A stretch of 7,564 nucleotides of DNA from Pseudomonadota bacterium (GTDB lineage Bacteria; Pseudomonadota; Alphaproteobacteria; Caulobacterales; Caulobacteraceae). Location: positions 1 to 7,564 of the forward strand of contig JAEWDF010000035.1 in NCBI GenBank assembly GCA_023390245.1, given 5' to 3'. Under the pieces are notes generated by a model that searched no databases, had not been told where the DNA came from, and saw only the letters and a list, made by a program, of their open reading frames with translations. This document shows, piece after piece, positions 1 through 6,076 of the stretch (the first letter of the stretch is position 1; the number at the start of each line of letters is the position of its first letter). A program made the position numbers and the translations under genes.

Positions 1-351
1 CTGGCCGAGCGGATCGGGGCGGACGGCGTCCACCTGCCCGAGCGCGCGGCCGGCCGGGCGGCGGAACTGAAGGCGCGCCGGCCCGAATGGCGGGTGACCG
101 CCGCCTGGCACGGCGCGGAGCCGGCGCCTGTCGGCGTGGACGCCCTGGTGCTGTCGCCGGTCTTCCCGGCCGGCGGCGCCTCGGCGGGGAAGACCGCGCT
201 GGGCGTGGCGGGATTCGCGCGCAAGGCGGCGACAGCCGGCGCGCCGGTCTACGCCCTGGGCGGCGTCGGGGCCGACAATGCGGCGCGCCTGGCGGACAGC
301 GGCGCCTGCGGACTGGCGGGGGTGGAGGCGATCCAGGCCGCCTTCGCCTAG
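1..351 (+). CDS. thiE: Thiamine phosphate synthase-like protein (ThiE/TenI family), C-terminal 116 residues, 5' truncated
   Basis: The frame is open from base 1 to a TAG at 349-351, so the true start lies outside the window. ThiE joins the pyrimidine (HMP-PP) and thiazole phosphate halves of thiamine in the cytoplasm. The visible part has the late strands of a TIM barrel of this family: GADGVHLPE at residues 7-15, LSPVFPAGG followed by a GKTALG stretch, and PVYALGGV followed by GACGLAGVEAI, the phosphate-binding end. It is divergent: canonical ThiE usually reads GVHLGQ at the first motif, and the helix before the SPVF motif is short here (WHGAEPAPVGVDALVLSPVF). The family is clear. Activity as a true thiamine phosphate synthase rather than a TenI-like relative is less sure. 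The gene converges on ntrZ, with a palindromic repeat starting 7 bases after the stop. Confidence 0.77.
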   Translation: MAERIGADGVHLPERAAGRAAELKARRPEWRVTAAWHGAEPAPVGVDALVLSPVFPAGGASAGKTALGVAGFARKAATAGAPVYALGGVGADNAARLADSGACGLAGVEAIQAAFA

Positions 352-357
352 ATTTGC

Positions 358-477
358 CGTCCTTCCGGGGCGTCCGCAGGACGAACCCGGAACCCAGGAC
401 GACGACTCCAGCGGGTCCGTTCGGGATAGCGGCCCCTGGATTCCAGGTTCTTCGCTCCGCTCAGCCCCGGAAAGACG
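358..477. repeat. Palindromic intergenic repeat, copy 1
   Basis: This is a 120-base imperfect palindrome. The outer arms CGTCCTTCCGGG (358-369) and CCCGGAAAGACG (466-477) pair at 11 of 12 positions. The inner arms CCCGGAACCCAGG (386-398) and CCTGGATTCCAGG (435-447) pair at 11 of 13. A small hairpin, CGTCC-GCA-GGACG, sits in the left half at 371-383. The left 44 bases differ from the copy at 6077-6120 at only two positions. It lies between convergent thiE and ntrZ, so as RNA it could protect or end either transcript, although there is no T tract. From memory, repeats with CATTCCGGGG and CCCGGAATCC cores are common between alphaproteobacterial genes; the exact family is not identified. Confidence 0.85.
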
Positions 478-537
478 ACGTCGGAAGTCCGAATGAGGCG
501 AGGGGATGGAGAACGCGCGAAGCGCCGACCGTCTCGA

Positions 538-927
538 TCAGAACTTGAAGATGGTCTCCAGCCGCACGCGCGGCTGGGCGCGGCCGTTGGTCTCGGGGGC
601 GCGGGCCGGGTCGGCCTCGGGCGTGGCCACGGCGGCGGCGGCGCCGACGCGCAGCCGATCGTTCAGGCGGTAGTAGGCGCCGGCCTCGACATCGCCCCAG
701 TCGGTCTCACGGCCGACGGGCTGGTTCAGGTTGAAGTCGAGGCCCCAACGGCCGTTCTCGTTCAGGCGCAGGCCCCGGCGCTGCTGGGACGGCGCGTTGC
801 GCTGGGCCGCCTGGGCCTCGCTGAGGGAGACGGCGGACGGGCGCGGCGTCTGGGGCGCGGCGGCCAGCGCCGCCCCGGCGAACGCCGAGGTCGCAACCAG
901 ACCCGCCATGAAAACGCCGAGACGCAT
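538..927 (-). CDS. ntrZ: NtrZ family exported regulatory protein, 129 aa
   Basis: The ATG at 927-925 is chosen because GAAGGG lies 6 bases upstream (934-939 on the plus strand) and because it places a signal peptide at the N-terminus: MRLGVF followed by a hydrophobic A/G/L run ending near ALA-AAP at residues 20-25. The mature protein has a Q/R-rich linker (about 26-58), then GRWGLDFNLNQPVG (59-72), GDVEAGAYYRLNDRLRVGA (78-96), and a C-terminal RVRLETIFKF. This resembles NtrZ of Caulobacter, described as a periplasmic protein that restrains the phosphatase activity of the NtrY sensor kinase towards NtrX. The assignment comes from recalled similarity, and ntrY/ntrX are not in the window. The short amphipathic strands and terminal Phe also recall outer-membrane barrel proteins. 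The 60 bases beyond the stop (478-537) hold only a weak GCGC-GAA-GCGC hairpin and no clear terminator. Confidence 0.72.
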   Translation of the reverse strand: MRLGVFMAGLVATSAFAGAALAAAPQTPRPSAVSLSEAQAAQRNAPSQQRRGLRLNENGRWGLDFNLNQPVGRETDWGDVEAGAYYRLNDRLRVGAAAAVATPEADPARAPETNGRAQPRVRLETIFKF

Positions 928-992
928 TTCCAACCCTTCGATCCCGGAGGATCCTCGAACCTGAACCGGCCTTATGCGACCGTGGACCTCGC

Positions 993-1021
993 GATTAGAC
1001 ACCGGGTGTCCGCCCGGTCAA
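993..1021 (-). promoter_or_regulatory. Candidate ntrZ promoter overlapped by palindromes
   Basis: On the minus strand a -35 TTGACC (1021-1016) is followed, with 16 or 17 bases between, by TCTAAT (999-994) or CTAATC (998-993). This is a good match to housekeeping sigma promoters for so GC-rich a genome. The expected transcript start is about 60 bases upstream of the ntrZ ATG. The palindrome GACACC-G-GGTGTC (998-1010) overlaps the -10 edge, and ACCGGG with CCCGGT (1001-1006 and 1013-1018) fills the spacer. Such symmetry suggests an operator, but no known repressor site is recognised. Confidence 0.5.
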
Positions 1022-1157
1022 CGCAACGCGGCCGGCATAACGCGGTTCCATGCATTGTTGCGCTGCGATGTGTCTCATGCGTCACGGGAATTGGGCGGAA
1101 AAGGTTCGCCTGTCGCACGCCTGTCATCGAACGCGGACCCGACGCGGCGGCTTCGCC

Positions 1158-1188
1158 TTGTCATCGCCCCTTTTCGCCGTGTTATAGA
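1158..1188 (+). promoter_or_regulatory. Candidate promoter for the DUF3576 lipoprotein gene
   Basis: TTGTCA at 1158-1163 and TTATAG at 1182-1187 (or TATAGA at 1183-1188) are 18 or 19 bases apart. The A/T-rich GTTATAGAG stands out in a GC-rich stretch. A start near 1195 would give a leader of roughly 80 bases before the ATG at 1278. The spacing is slightly long, so this is a candidate only. Confidence 0.42.
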
Positions 1189-1277
1189 GCGCGGCTGCGG
1201 CGTCCTCGGGCGCGCGAAGCCGTGCGCGCGGGGACCGGAAGGGTCGTCGCGCCCTCAAAGTTACGGAGACTTCCTTG

Positions 1278-1727
1278 ATGAGCCTCAACAAGGCCCTGGT
1301 TCGCGGCGTCGCCGTCGCCCTGGTCGCCGGCCTCGGCCTTTCGGCCTGCTCGGTCCCGTTTATCGGCGGCAAGAAGGCCGCGCCCAAGGCGGACGTGCAG
1401 CAGGGCATCGGCGTCAACGGCTATCTGTGGCGCGCCACGCTGGACACGCTCAGCTTCATGCCGCTGGCCAGCGCCGATCCGTGGGGCGGCGTGGTCAACT
1501 ACGACTGGTACGTCAATCCGCAGACCCCGAACGAGCGCTTCAAGGCGACCGTCTTCATCCTGGACACCCGCCTGCGCGCCGATGCGCTGAACGTGACGGT
1601 GACCAAGGAGGTCAAGGGCGCCGACGGCCAGTGGACCACCGCCCCGGTCGCCGCCCAGACCGAGGCGGACCTGGAGAACGCCATCCTGACCAAGGCCCGC
1701 CAGCTGAACCTGGCCAACGCGGGCTGA
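1278..1727 (+). CDS. DUF3576 domain lipoprotein, 149 aa
   Basis: This is a small exported lipoprotein of unknown function. The N-terminus has a basic start (MSLNKALVR), a hydrophobic stretch and the lipobox LSAC with the lipidated Cys at residue 24. The domain follows: GIGVNGYLWRATLDTLSFMP (43-62), LASADPWGGVVNYDWY (63-78), PNERFKATVFILDTRLRADAL, and a C-terminal DLENAILTKARQLNLA stretch, all typical of DUF3576. The ATG at 1278 is preferred over the TTG at 1275; GGAG at 1265-1268 lies 9 bases before the ATG and 6 before the TTG, and the proteins differ by one residue. The gene sits upstream of leuS-lptE-holA, and I recall this linkage in related genomes. A role at the envelope is inference from the lipobox. 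No Asp follows the Cys, so outer-membrane sorting is plausible. Confidence 0.87.
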   Translation: MSLNKALVRGVAVALVAGLGLSACSVPFIGGKKAAPKADVQQGIGVNGYLWRATLDTLSFMPLASADPWGGVVNYDWYVNPQTPNERFKATVFILDTRLRADALNVTVTKEVKGADGQWTTAPVAAQTEADLENAILTKARQLNLANAG

Positions 1728-1749
1728 CGCCCGCGTCGGCTGTTTGTTT
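1717..1749 (+). terminator. Hairpin over the DUF3576 stop codon, probable terminator
   Basis: ACGCGGGC (1717-1724) and GCCCGCGT (1729-1736) form a perfect 8-base-pair stem with the tetraloop TGAC (1725-1728). The TGA in the loop is the DUF3576 stop codon. A T-rich run TGTTTGTTT follows at 1741-1749. The four bases CGGC between stem and T run, and the G interruptions, make it a less than ideal intrinsic terminator. The stem is strong, and it may also protect the 3' end. Confidence 0.55.
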
Positions 1750-1820
1750 GGCGCTACCGCCCTTCGGGCTGCTTGAGCGCATGTTTGTCGCGCTACCGCC
1801 CGTTGGGCTGCTTGAGCGCG
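1741..1820. repeat. Two tandem hairpin repeats of about 39 bases
   Basis: Unit 1 (1741-1780) and unit 2 (1782-1819) share TGTTTGT, GCGCTACCGCCC and GGGCTGCTTGAGCGC. Each folds into a hairpin with an outer stem GCGCT/AGCGC (1751-1755 with 1776-1780; unit 2: CGCGCT 1789-1794 with AGCGCG 1815-1820) and an inner stem GCCC/GGGC. The inner loop differs (TTC against GTT) while the stems are kept. A third hairpin, GCGCCT/AGGCGC (1822-1827 with 1836-1841), follows directly. The units lie between the DUF3576 terminator and leuS. They could be a dispersed repeat that duplicated, or part of the leuS leader. Confidence 0.75.
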
Positions 1821-1851
1821 GGCGCCTTCGCTTCGAGGCGCAAATCTTCTT

Positions 1852-1904
1852 GGGCGCTGTCGTGCTTCGGGCTAGGTGAGCCTGGAGGGCGGCAGCGCCC
1901 TTTT
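1852..1904 (+). terminator. Terminator-like hairpin in the leuS leader, possible attenuator
   Basis: CAGCGCCC at 1893-1900 is followed by TTTT (1901-1904). It can pair with the distant GGGCGCTG (1852-1859, perfect 8 base pairs), or its last five bases CGCCC can pair with the nearby GGGCG (1887-1891) across the loop GCAG. The nearby form has the layout of a compact intrinsic terminator. It lies only 16 bases before the leuS start, so it would act on transcripts heading into leuS rather than as the main DUF3576 terminator. The two pairings exclude each other, as in attenuators. No leucine-sensing T-box is seen. Confidence 0.42.
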
Positions 1905-1920
1905 GACTTTCAGGACGACC

Positions 1921-4515
1921 GTGGCCCGTTACGACCCCAAGACCGCCGAACCCCGCCAGCAGGCCCGCTGGGCCGAAGCCGACGCCTTCGTCACCAAGGA
2001 TACGGGCCGGCCGAAATACTATGTGCTGGAGATGTTCCCCTATCCGTCGGGCAACATCCATATGGGACACGCCCGCAACTATGTGATGGGCGACGTGGTG
2101 GCGCGCTACAAGCGCGCGCAGGGGTTCGACGTGCTGCACCCGATGGGCTGGGACGCCTTCGGCATGCCGGCCGAGAACGCGGCCATGGAGCGCGGCGTCC
2201 ATCCCAAGGGCTGGACCTACGACAATATCGCCACCATGCGCGCCCAGCTGAAGCTGCTGGGCCTGTCGCTGGACTGGAGCCGCGAGTTCGCGACCTGCGA
2301 CCCGGACTACTATGGCAAGCAGCAGGCCTGGTTCCTGGAACTGTATCGGCGCGGCCTGGTCTACAGGAAGGACGGGGTGGTCAACTGGGACCCGGTCGAC
2401 AACACCGTCCTGGCCAATGAACAGGTGATCGACGGGCGCGGCTGGCGCTCGGGCGCCCTGGTCGAGAAGCGCAAGCTGAACCAGTGGTTCCTGCGCATCA
2501 CCGACTACGCCGACGACCTGATCGACGGGCTGAAGACCCTGGACCGCTGGCCCGAGAAGGTCCGGCTGATGCAGGAGAACTGGATCGGCAAGTCCAAGGG
2601 CGCGACCCTGTGGTGGCCGATCGTCGAGGCCCCGGAATTCCTGCCCGCCTCGCCCGAGGGCGAGCCGAACCACGCCCGCGACCCGATCGAGGTCTACACC
2701 ACCCGGCCCGACACCCTGTTCGGCGCCAGTTTCCTGGCCCTGGCCCCCGACCATCCGCTGACCAAGGCCATCGCCGAACATCGGGCCGACGTCGCGGCCT
2801 TCGTCGAGGACTGCGCCCACAGGGGGACCAGCGAGGCCGACATCGAGAAGGCGGAAAAGCACGGCGTCGACCTGGGGGTGCGCGTGCGCCACCCGTTCGA
2901 TCCGGAGCGCACCGTGCCGGTCTGGGCCGCCAACTTCGTGCTGTCGACCTATGGATCCGGCGCCATCTTCGGCTGCCCAGCCCATGACCAGCGCGACCTG
3001 GACTTCGCCCGCAAATACGATCTGCCGGTGACCCCCGTGGTCAAGCCGGACGACGCCGACACCATCGAGATCGGCGCCGAGGCCTATGTCGGGCCGGGCC
3101 GGATATTCAACTCCGACTTCCTGGACGGAATGGACGTCGAGACCGCCAAGGCCGAGGCCATCGCCCGGATCGAGGCCGCCGGCCAGGGCAAGGGCGCGAC
3201 CATATACCGCCTGCGCGACTGGGGCGTCAGCCGCCAGCGCTACTGGGGCTGCCCGATCCCGATCATCCACTGCCCGTCCTGCGGCCCGGTCGAGGTCCCC
3301 GCCGACCAGCTGCCGGTCGAACTGCCCGACGACGTGACCTTCGACGTTCCCGGCAATCCGCTGGACCGCCACCCGACCTGGAAGCACGTGTCCTGTCCCA
3401 CGTGCGGCGGCGCGGCGACGCGCGAGACCGACACCCTGGACACCTTCGTCGATTCCAGCTGGTACTTCGCCCGCTTCACCGACCCGAAGGCCGAGGCGCC
3501 GATCGACAAGGCCGCAGCCGACCGCTGGCTGCCGGTCGACCAGTATATCGGCGGCGTCGAGCACGCGGTGCTGCACCTGCTCTACGCCCGCTTCATCACC
3601 CGCGCCCTGACCGACGCCGGAATGATGAGCGTCAAGGAGCCCTTCGCCGGCCTATTCACCCAGGGCATGGTGGTCCACGAGACCTATTTCGAGGGCCAGG
3701 ACGAGATCGGAAAGCCCCGCTGGGTCGAGCCCACCGACGTGCGGATCGAGACGGTGGACGGCCAGCGGATCGCCACCCGCCTGTCGACCGGCGCCGCCCT
3801 GACGATCGGGGACATCGAGAAGATGTCCAAGTCCAAGAAGAACGTCGTCGCCCCGGCCGAAATCCTGGAAAGCCACGGCGTCGACGCCGGCCGCCTGTTC
3901 GTCCTGTCCGACAGCCCGCCCGAGCGCGACGTGCAGTGGACCCCCGGCGGGGTCGAGGGCGCCAGCCGCTTCGTCCAGCGCGCCTGGGCCCTGTTCGACG
4001 CCTATGAACCCGGCGCGCCGGGCGACCAGGCCGCCGACGCCGCCCTGGTCCGTGAGACGCACAAGGCCATCAAGGCCGTGACCGAGGGGGTCGAGGGCTT
4101 CCGCTTCAACTCCGCAATCGCCAAGCTCTACGCCTTCGTCGCCACCGTGCGCGACCACGACAAGGCCGGAAGCGAGGCCCGGCGCGAGGCTCTCAGCGCC
4201 CTGGCGCGGTTGATCGCCCCCTTCGTCCCGCACCTGGCCGAGGAAGGCTGGACCCGGCTGGGCGAAGACGGCATGGTCCTGGATGCGCCCTGGCCCCAGT
4301 GGGACGCGGCGCTGGCGGCCGACGACGAGGTGGTCCTGCCGATCCAGATCAACGGCAAGCGCCGGGCGGAAATCCGCGTGGCGCGCGGCTCCGAGCCGGC
4401 CGAGGTCGAGGCGCTGGTCCTGGCCGACGAAACCGTCAAGGCGCGTCTGGAGGGCCTGAGCGTGAGGAAGATCGTCGTGGTCAAGGACCGCATCGTCAAT
4501 CTGGTGGCCGGCTGA
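1921..4515 (+). CDS. leuS: Leucyl-tRNA synthetase, 864 aa
   Basis: LeuS attaches leucine to tRNA-Leu using ATP and edits mischarged tRNA, in the cytoplasm. It is a complete class I enzyme, close to the 860 residues of E. coli LeuRS. Seen in order: FPYPSGNIHMGH with the HIGH-type motif HMGH at 47-50; the CP1 editing domain with the Thr-rich TTRPDTLFG (260-268) and GCPAHDQRD (351-359); two Cys pairs likely to bind zinc (CPSC 451-454, CPTC 492-495); DTFVDSSWYF; KMSKS at 634-638; the anticodon-binding helices; and a C-terminal domain ending IVNLVAG. The GTG at 1921 is chosen: AGGA (1912-1915) lies 5 bases upstream, and the product begins MARYDPK as in relatives. An in-frame GTG at 1876 would add 15 residues encoded by the terminator-like hairpin and is rejected. 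The gene leads the leuS-lptE-holA operon. Confidence 0.98.
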   Translation: MARYDPKTAEPRQQARWAEADAFVTKDTGRPKYYVLEMFPYPSGNIHMGHARNYVMGDVVARYKRAQGFDVLHPMGWDAFGMPAENAAMERGVHPKGWTYDNIATMRAQLKLLGLSLDWSREFATCDPDYYGKQQAWFLELYRRGLVYRKDGVVNWDPVDNTVLANEQVIDGRGWRSGALVEKRKLNQWFLRITDYADDLIDGLKTLDRWPEKVRLMQENWIGKSKGATLWWPIVEAPEFLPASPEGEPNHARDPIEVYTTRPDTLFGASFLALAPDHPLTKAIAEHRADVAAFVEDCAHRGTSEADIEKAEKHGVDLGVRVRHPFDPERTVPVWAANFVLSTYGSGAIFGCPAHDQRDLDFARKYDLPVTPVVKPDDADTIEIGAEAYVGPGRIFNSDFLDGMDVETAKAEAIARIEAAGQGKGATIYRLRDWGVSRQRYWGCPIPIIHCPSCGPVEVPADQLPVELPDDVTFDVPGNPLDRHPTWKHVSCPTCGGAATRETDTLDTFVDSSWYFARFTDPKAEAPIDKAAADRWLPVDQYIGGVEHAVLHLLYARFITRALTDAGMMSVKEPFAGLFTQGMVVHETYFEGQDEIGKPRWVEPTDVRIETVDGQRIATRLSTGAALTIGDIEKMSKSKKNVVAPAEILESHGVDAGRLFVLSDSPPERDVQWTPGGVEGASRFVQRAWALFDAYEPGAPGDQAADAALVRETHKAIKAVTEGVEGFRFNSAIAKLYAFVATVRDHDKAGSEARREALSALARLIAPFVPHLAEEGWTRLGEDGMVLDAPWPQWDAALAADDEVVLPIQINGKRRAEIRVARGSEPAEVEALVLADETVKARLEGLSVRKIVVVKDRIVNLVAG

Positions 4516-5006
4516 TGAAGCGCGCCCTGATCCTGGTCGCCCCGGTCCTGGCCATGACGGCGCCGCTGGTCTCGGCCTGCGGCTTCACGCCCCTGTACGC
4601 CGAACCGGCGACGGGCTCGGCCATCCGCCGGATCGCCGTGACGGGACAGGACGACCGGCTGGGCTATCGCCTGCGCGAGCAGCTGGAGGACGCCCTGGCG
4701 TTCGATCGTTCGGCCCCGCCGCTCTATCGCCTGACCACCCAGGCCGAGCAGAGCCGCCGCTCGCTGGGCCGCCGGATCGACGACACGGCCACACGCTATG
4801 AATTGACGGTCAAGGCGACCTGGACCCTGACGCCGACCTCGGGCGGCGATCCCGTCACGGGCGAGGAGACGGTCACCACCACCTACGCCGCAGCCGACCA
4901 GCCCTACGCCGCCATCGCCGCCCAGCAGGACGGCGAGGAGCGCGCCGCCGCCGAACTGTCCCGCCTGATCCGGCTGGACCTGATGCAGGCGCTCTCGGGC
5001 CGGTGA
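4515..5006 (+). CDS. lptE: LPS-assembly lipoprotein LptE, 163 aa
   Basis: LptE is the outer-membrane lipoprotein that plugs the LptD barrel and helps insert lipopolysaccharide into the outer leaflet. The N-terminus has MKRALILVAP, a hydrophobic signal and the lipobox VSAC with Cys22, followed at once by GFTPLYA, the start typical of LptE in this class. The remainder (about 35-163) has the family's alternating strands and helices, with YRLREQLEDAL and a late RAAAELSRLIRLDLMQAL helix. The ATG shares one base with the leuS stop (TGATG at 4513-4517) and no strong ribosome site is seen, so translation is probably coupled to leuS. The order leuS-lptE-holA is conserved across many proteobacteria and supports the call. 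LptD is not in the window. Confidence 0.93.
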   Translation: MKRALILVAPVLAMTAPLVSACGFTPLYAEPATGSAIRRIAVTGQDDRLGYRLREQLEDALAFDRSAPPLYRLTTQAEQSRRSLGRRIDDTATRYELTVKATWTLTPTSGGDPVTGEETVTTTYAAADQPYAAIAAQQDGEERAAAELSRLIRLDLMQALSGR

Positions 5007-6055
5007 TCCTCTCCAAACGCCCCGAGATCGACCGCTTCCTGAAGGCGCCCGATCCGCAGGTCCGGGCGGCGGTAATCCACGGCAAGGACCGCTCCGGCGT
5101 CGCCGAGCGCGCCGAGATTCTGTGCCGGACGGTCACCCCGGACCTGACCGATCCCTTCAACGTCACGGTCCTGACCGACAGCGACATCGACGGCGACGAG
5201 GCCCGGCTGGAAGACGCCCTGACGGCCATGTCGCTGATGGGCGGCCGGCGGCTGGTGCGGGTGCGGCTGTCCACGCTCAAGCCCGGCCTGGACAAGGCCC
5301 TGGCCGCCGCCCTGAAGACGCACGCCGAGGGGCGCTTCAATCCCGACGCCATGCTGGTGGTCGAGGCGGATCAGCTCGGCCGCGACTCAGCCCTGAGGAA
5401 GACGGCCGAAAAGGAGGTCGGCGCGGTCGGCGTCGTCTGCTACGAGGACGAGACCGGCGATGTCGCCCGCATGACGCGCGAGGCCCTGGCCGCCGACAAG
5501 GTCGGGCTGACCGCCGACGCCCTGGACCGCTTCGTCGCCCGCCTGCCGCGCGAACGCGGCCTGATGCGCCAGGAGATCGAGCGCCTGGCCCTGTTCATCG
5601 GCCCCGGTTCGGGCCGCACCGTGGACACCGCCGAACTGGAGCAGCACCTGGGCGTCGAACCCGACGCCTCCCTGGCCGATGCGGCGCTCCAGGCGTTCGG
5701 CGGCCGCGCCGGTCCGGCCCAGTCGGGGCTGCGGCGGGCGTTCGCGGAGGGTGAATCCTCGGTCATGGCCGTGCGCCAGGCGTCGATCCACCTGGGCAAG
5801 CTGCGCCGCATCAACATCCTGCAGGCCAACGGCGCCAACGCCAAGGAGGCCGCCAAGGCCGCCGGCGTGTTCTGGAAGCAGGAGGCTGAAATCCTGAGAC
5901 AGGCGCGCGCCTGGCGGCTGGAGCTGCTGGACGAGGTGCTGGAAAGCATCAACGCCGCCGACGTGGCGACCAAGACGACCGGCATGCCGGACCAGCTGAT
6001 CGCCGAGCGGCTGCTGCTGGAGATCGCCGCCAGGGCGCGTCGGCTGGGGCTGTAG
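5003..6055 (+). CDS. holA: DNA polymerase III subunit delta, 350 aa
   Basis: HolA is the clamp-loader subunit that opens the beta sliding clamp during replication. The length fits the family (343 in E. coli). The N-terminal AAA+-like domain begins with AAVIHGKDRSGVAERAEIL (22-40), where other family members have a degenerate, non-ATP-binding P-loop region. TAMSLMGGRRLVRVR (74-88) matches the region that in E. coli delta carries the clamp-binding MSLF; here the pair is Leu78-Met79 in place of Leu-Phe. LPRERGLMRQEIERLALF and, near the end, HLGKLRRINILQANG belong to the lid and collar parts. The GTG start overlaps the lptE stop (GTGA at 5003-5006), with no clear Shine-Dalgarno, so translation is probably coupled. 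The gene ends with TAG, 22 bases before the second palindromic repeat. Confidence 0.94.
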   Translation: MILSKRPEIDRFLKAPDPQVRAAVIHGKDRSGVAERAEILCRTVTPDLTDPFNVTVLTDSDIDGDEARLEDALTAMSLMGGRRLVRVRLSTLKPGLDKALAAALKTHAEGRFNPDAMLVVEADQLGRDSALRKTAEKEVGAVGVVCYEDETGDVARMTREALAADKVGLTADALDRFVARLPRERGLMRQEIERLALFIGPGSGRTVDTAELEQHLGVEPDASLADAALQAFGGRAGPAQSGLRRAFAEGESSVMAVRQASIHLGKLRRINILQANGANAKEAAKAAGVFWKQEAEILRQARAWRLELLDEVLESINAADVATKTTGMPDQLIAERLLLEIAARARRLGL

Positions 6056-6076
6056 GACGGGTCGGCAGCCTTCAAT

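Larger units (their letters stand above)
928..1277. other. Divergent intergenic region between ntrZ and the DUF3576 gene
   Basis: These 350 bases hold no convincing gene. The left part carries the leftward ntrZ promoter and ribosome site. The middle (about 1025-1150) is less GC-rich, with ATGCATTG and TGTCTCATGCGTCACGGG stretches that I cannot explain. The right part carries a rightward promoter candidate near 1158-1188, followed by a short GC hairpin CGCGC (1211-1215) with GCGCG (1224-1228) in the expected untranslated leader. Reading frames across it are chance frames in GC-rich DNA: they lack family resemblance and overlap the promoters. Confidence 0.6.

Noticed and set aside
928..1002. 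Upstream GTG start for ntrZ at 1002
   Set aside because: It would put 25 polar residues before the signal peptide and overlap the promoter -10. The ATG at 927 has its own ribosome site.
493..1278. A long plus-strand frame covering ntrZ and the intergenic region
   Set aside because: It runs antisense through ntrZ and over both promoters, with arginine- and glycine-rich shadow composition.
1741..1841. CRISPR array
   Set aside because: There are only two units, with almost no spacer between them and internal hairpins, and no cas genes.
1876..1920. Upstream GTG start for leuS at 1876, adding 15 residues
   Set aside because: These codons lie in the GC hairpin and TTTT run, and AGGA is well placed for the GTG at 1921, where the family N-terminus begins.
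1612..3576. A 654-codon open frame on the minus strand opposite leuS
   Set aside because: It is an antisense shadow of a GC-rich gene. Its composition is low-complexity G/R/A/V, and the plus strand carries a complete LeuS with every motif.
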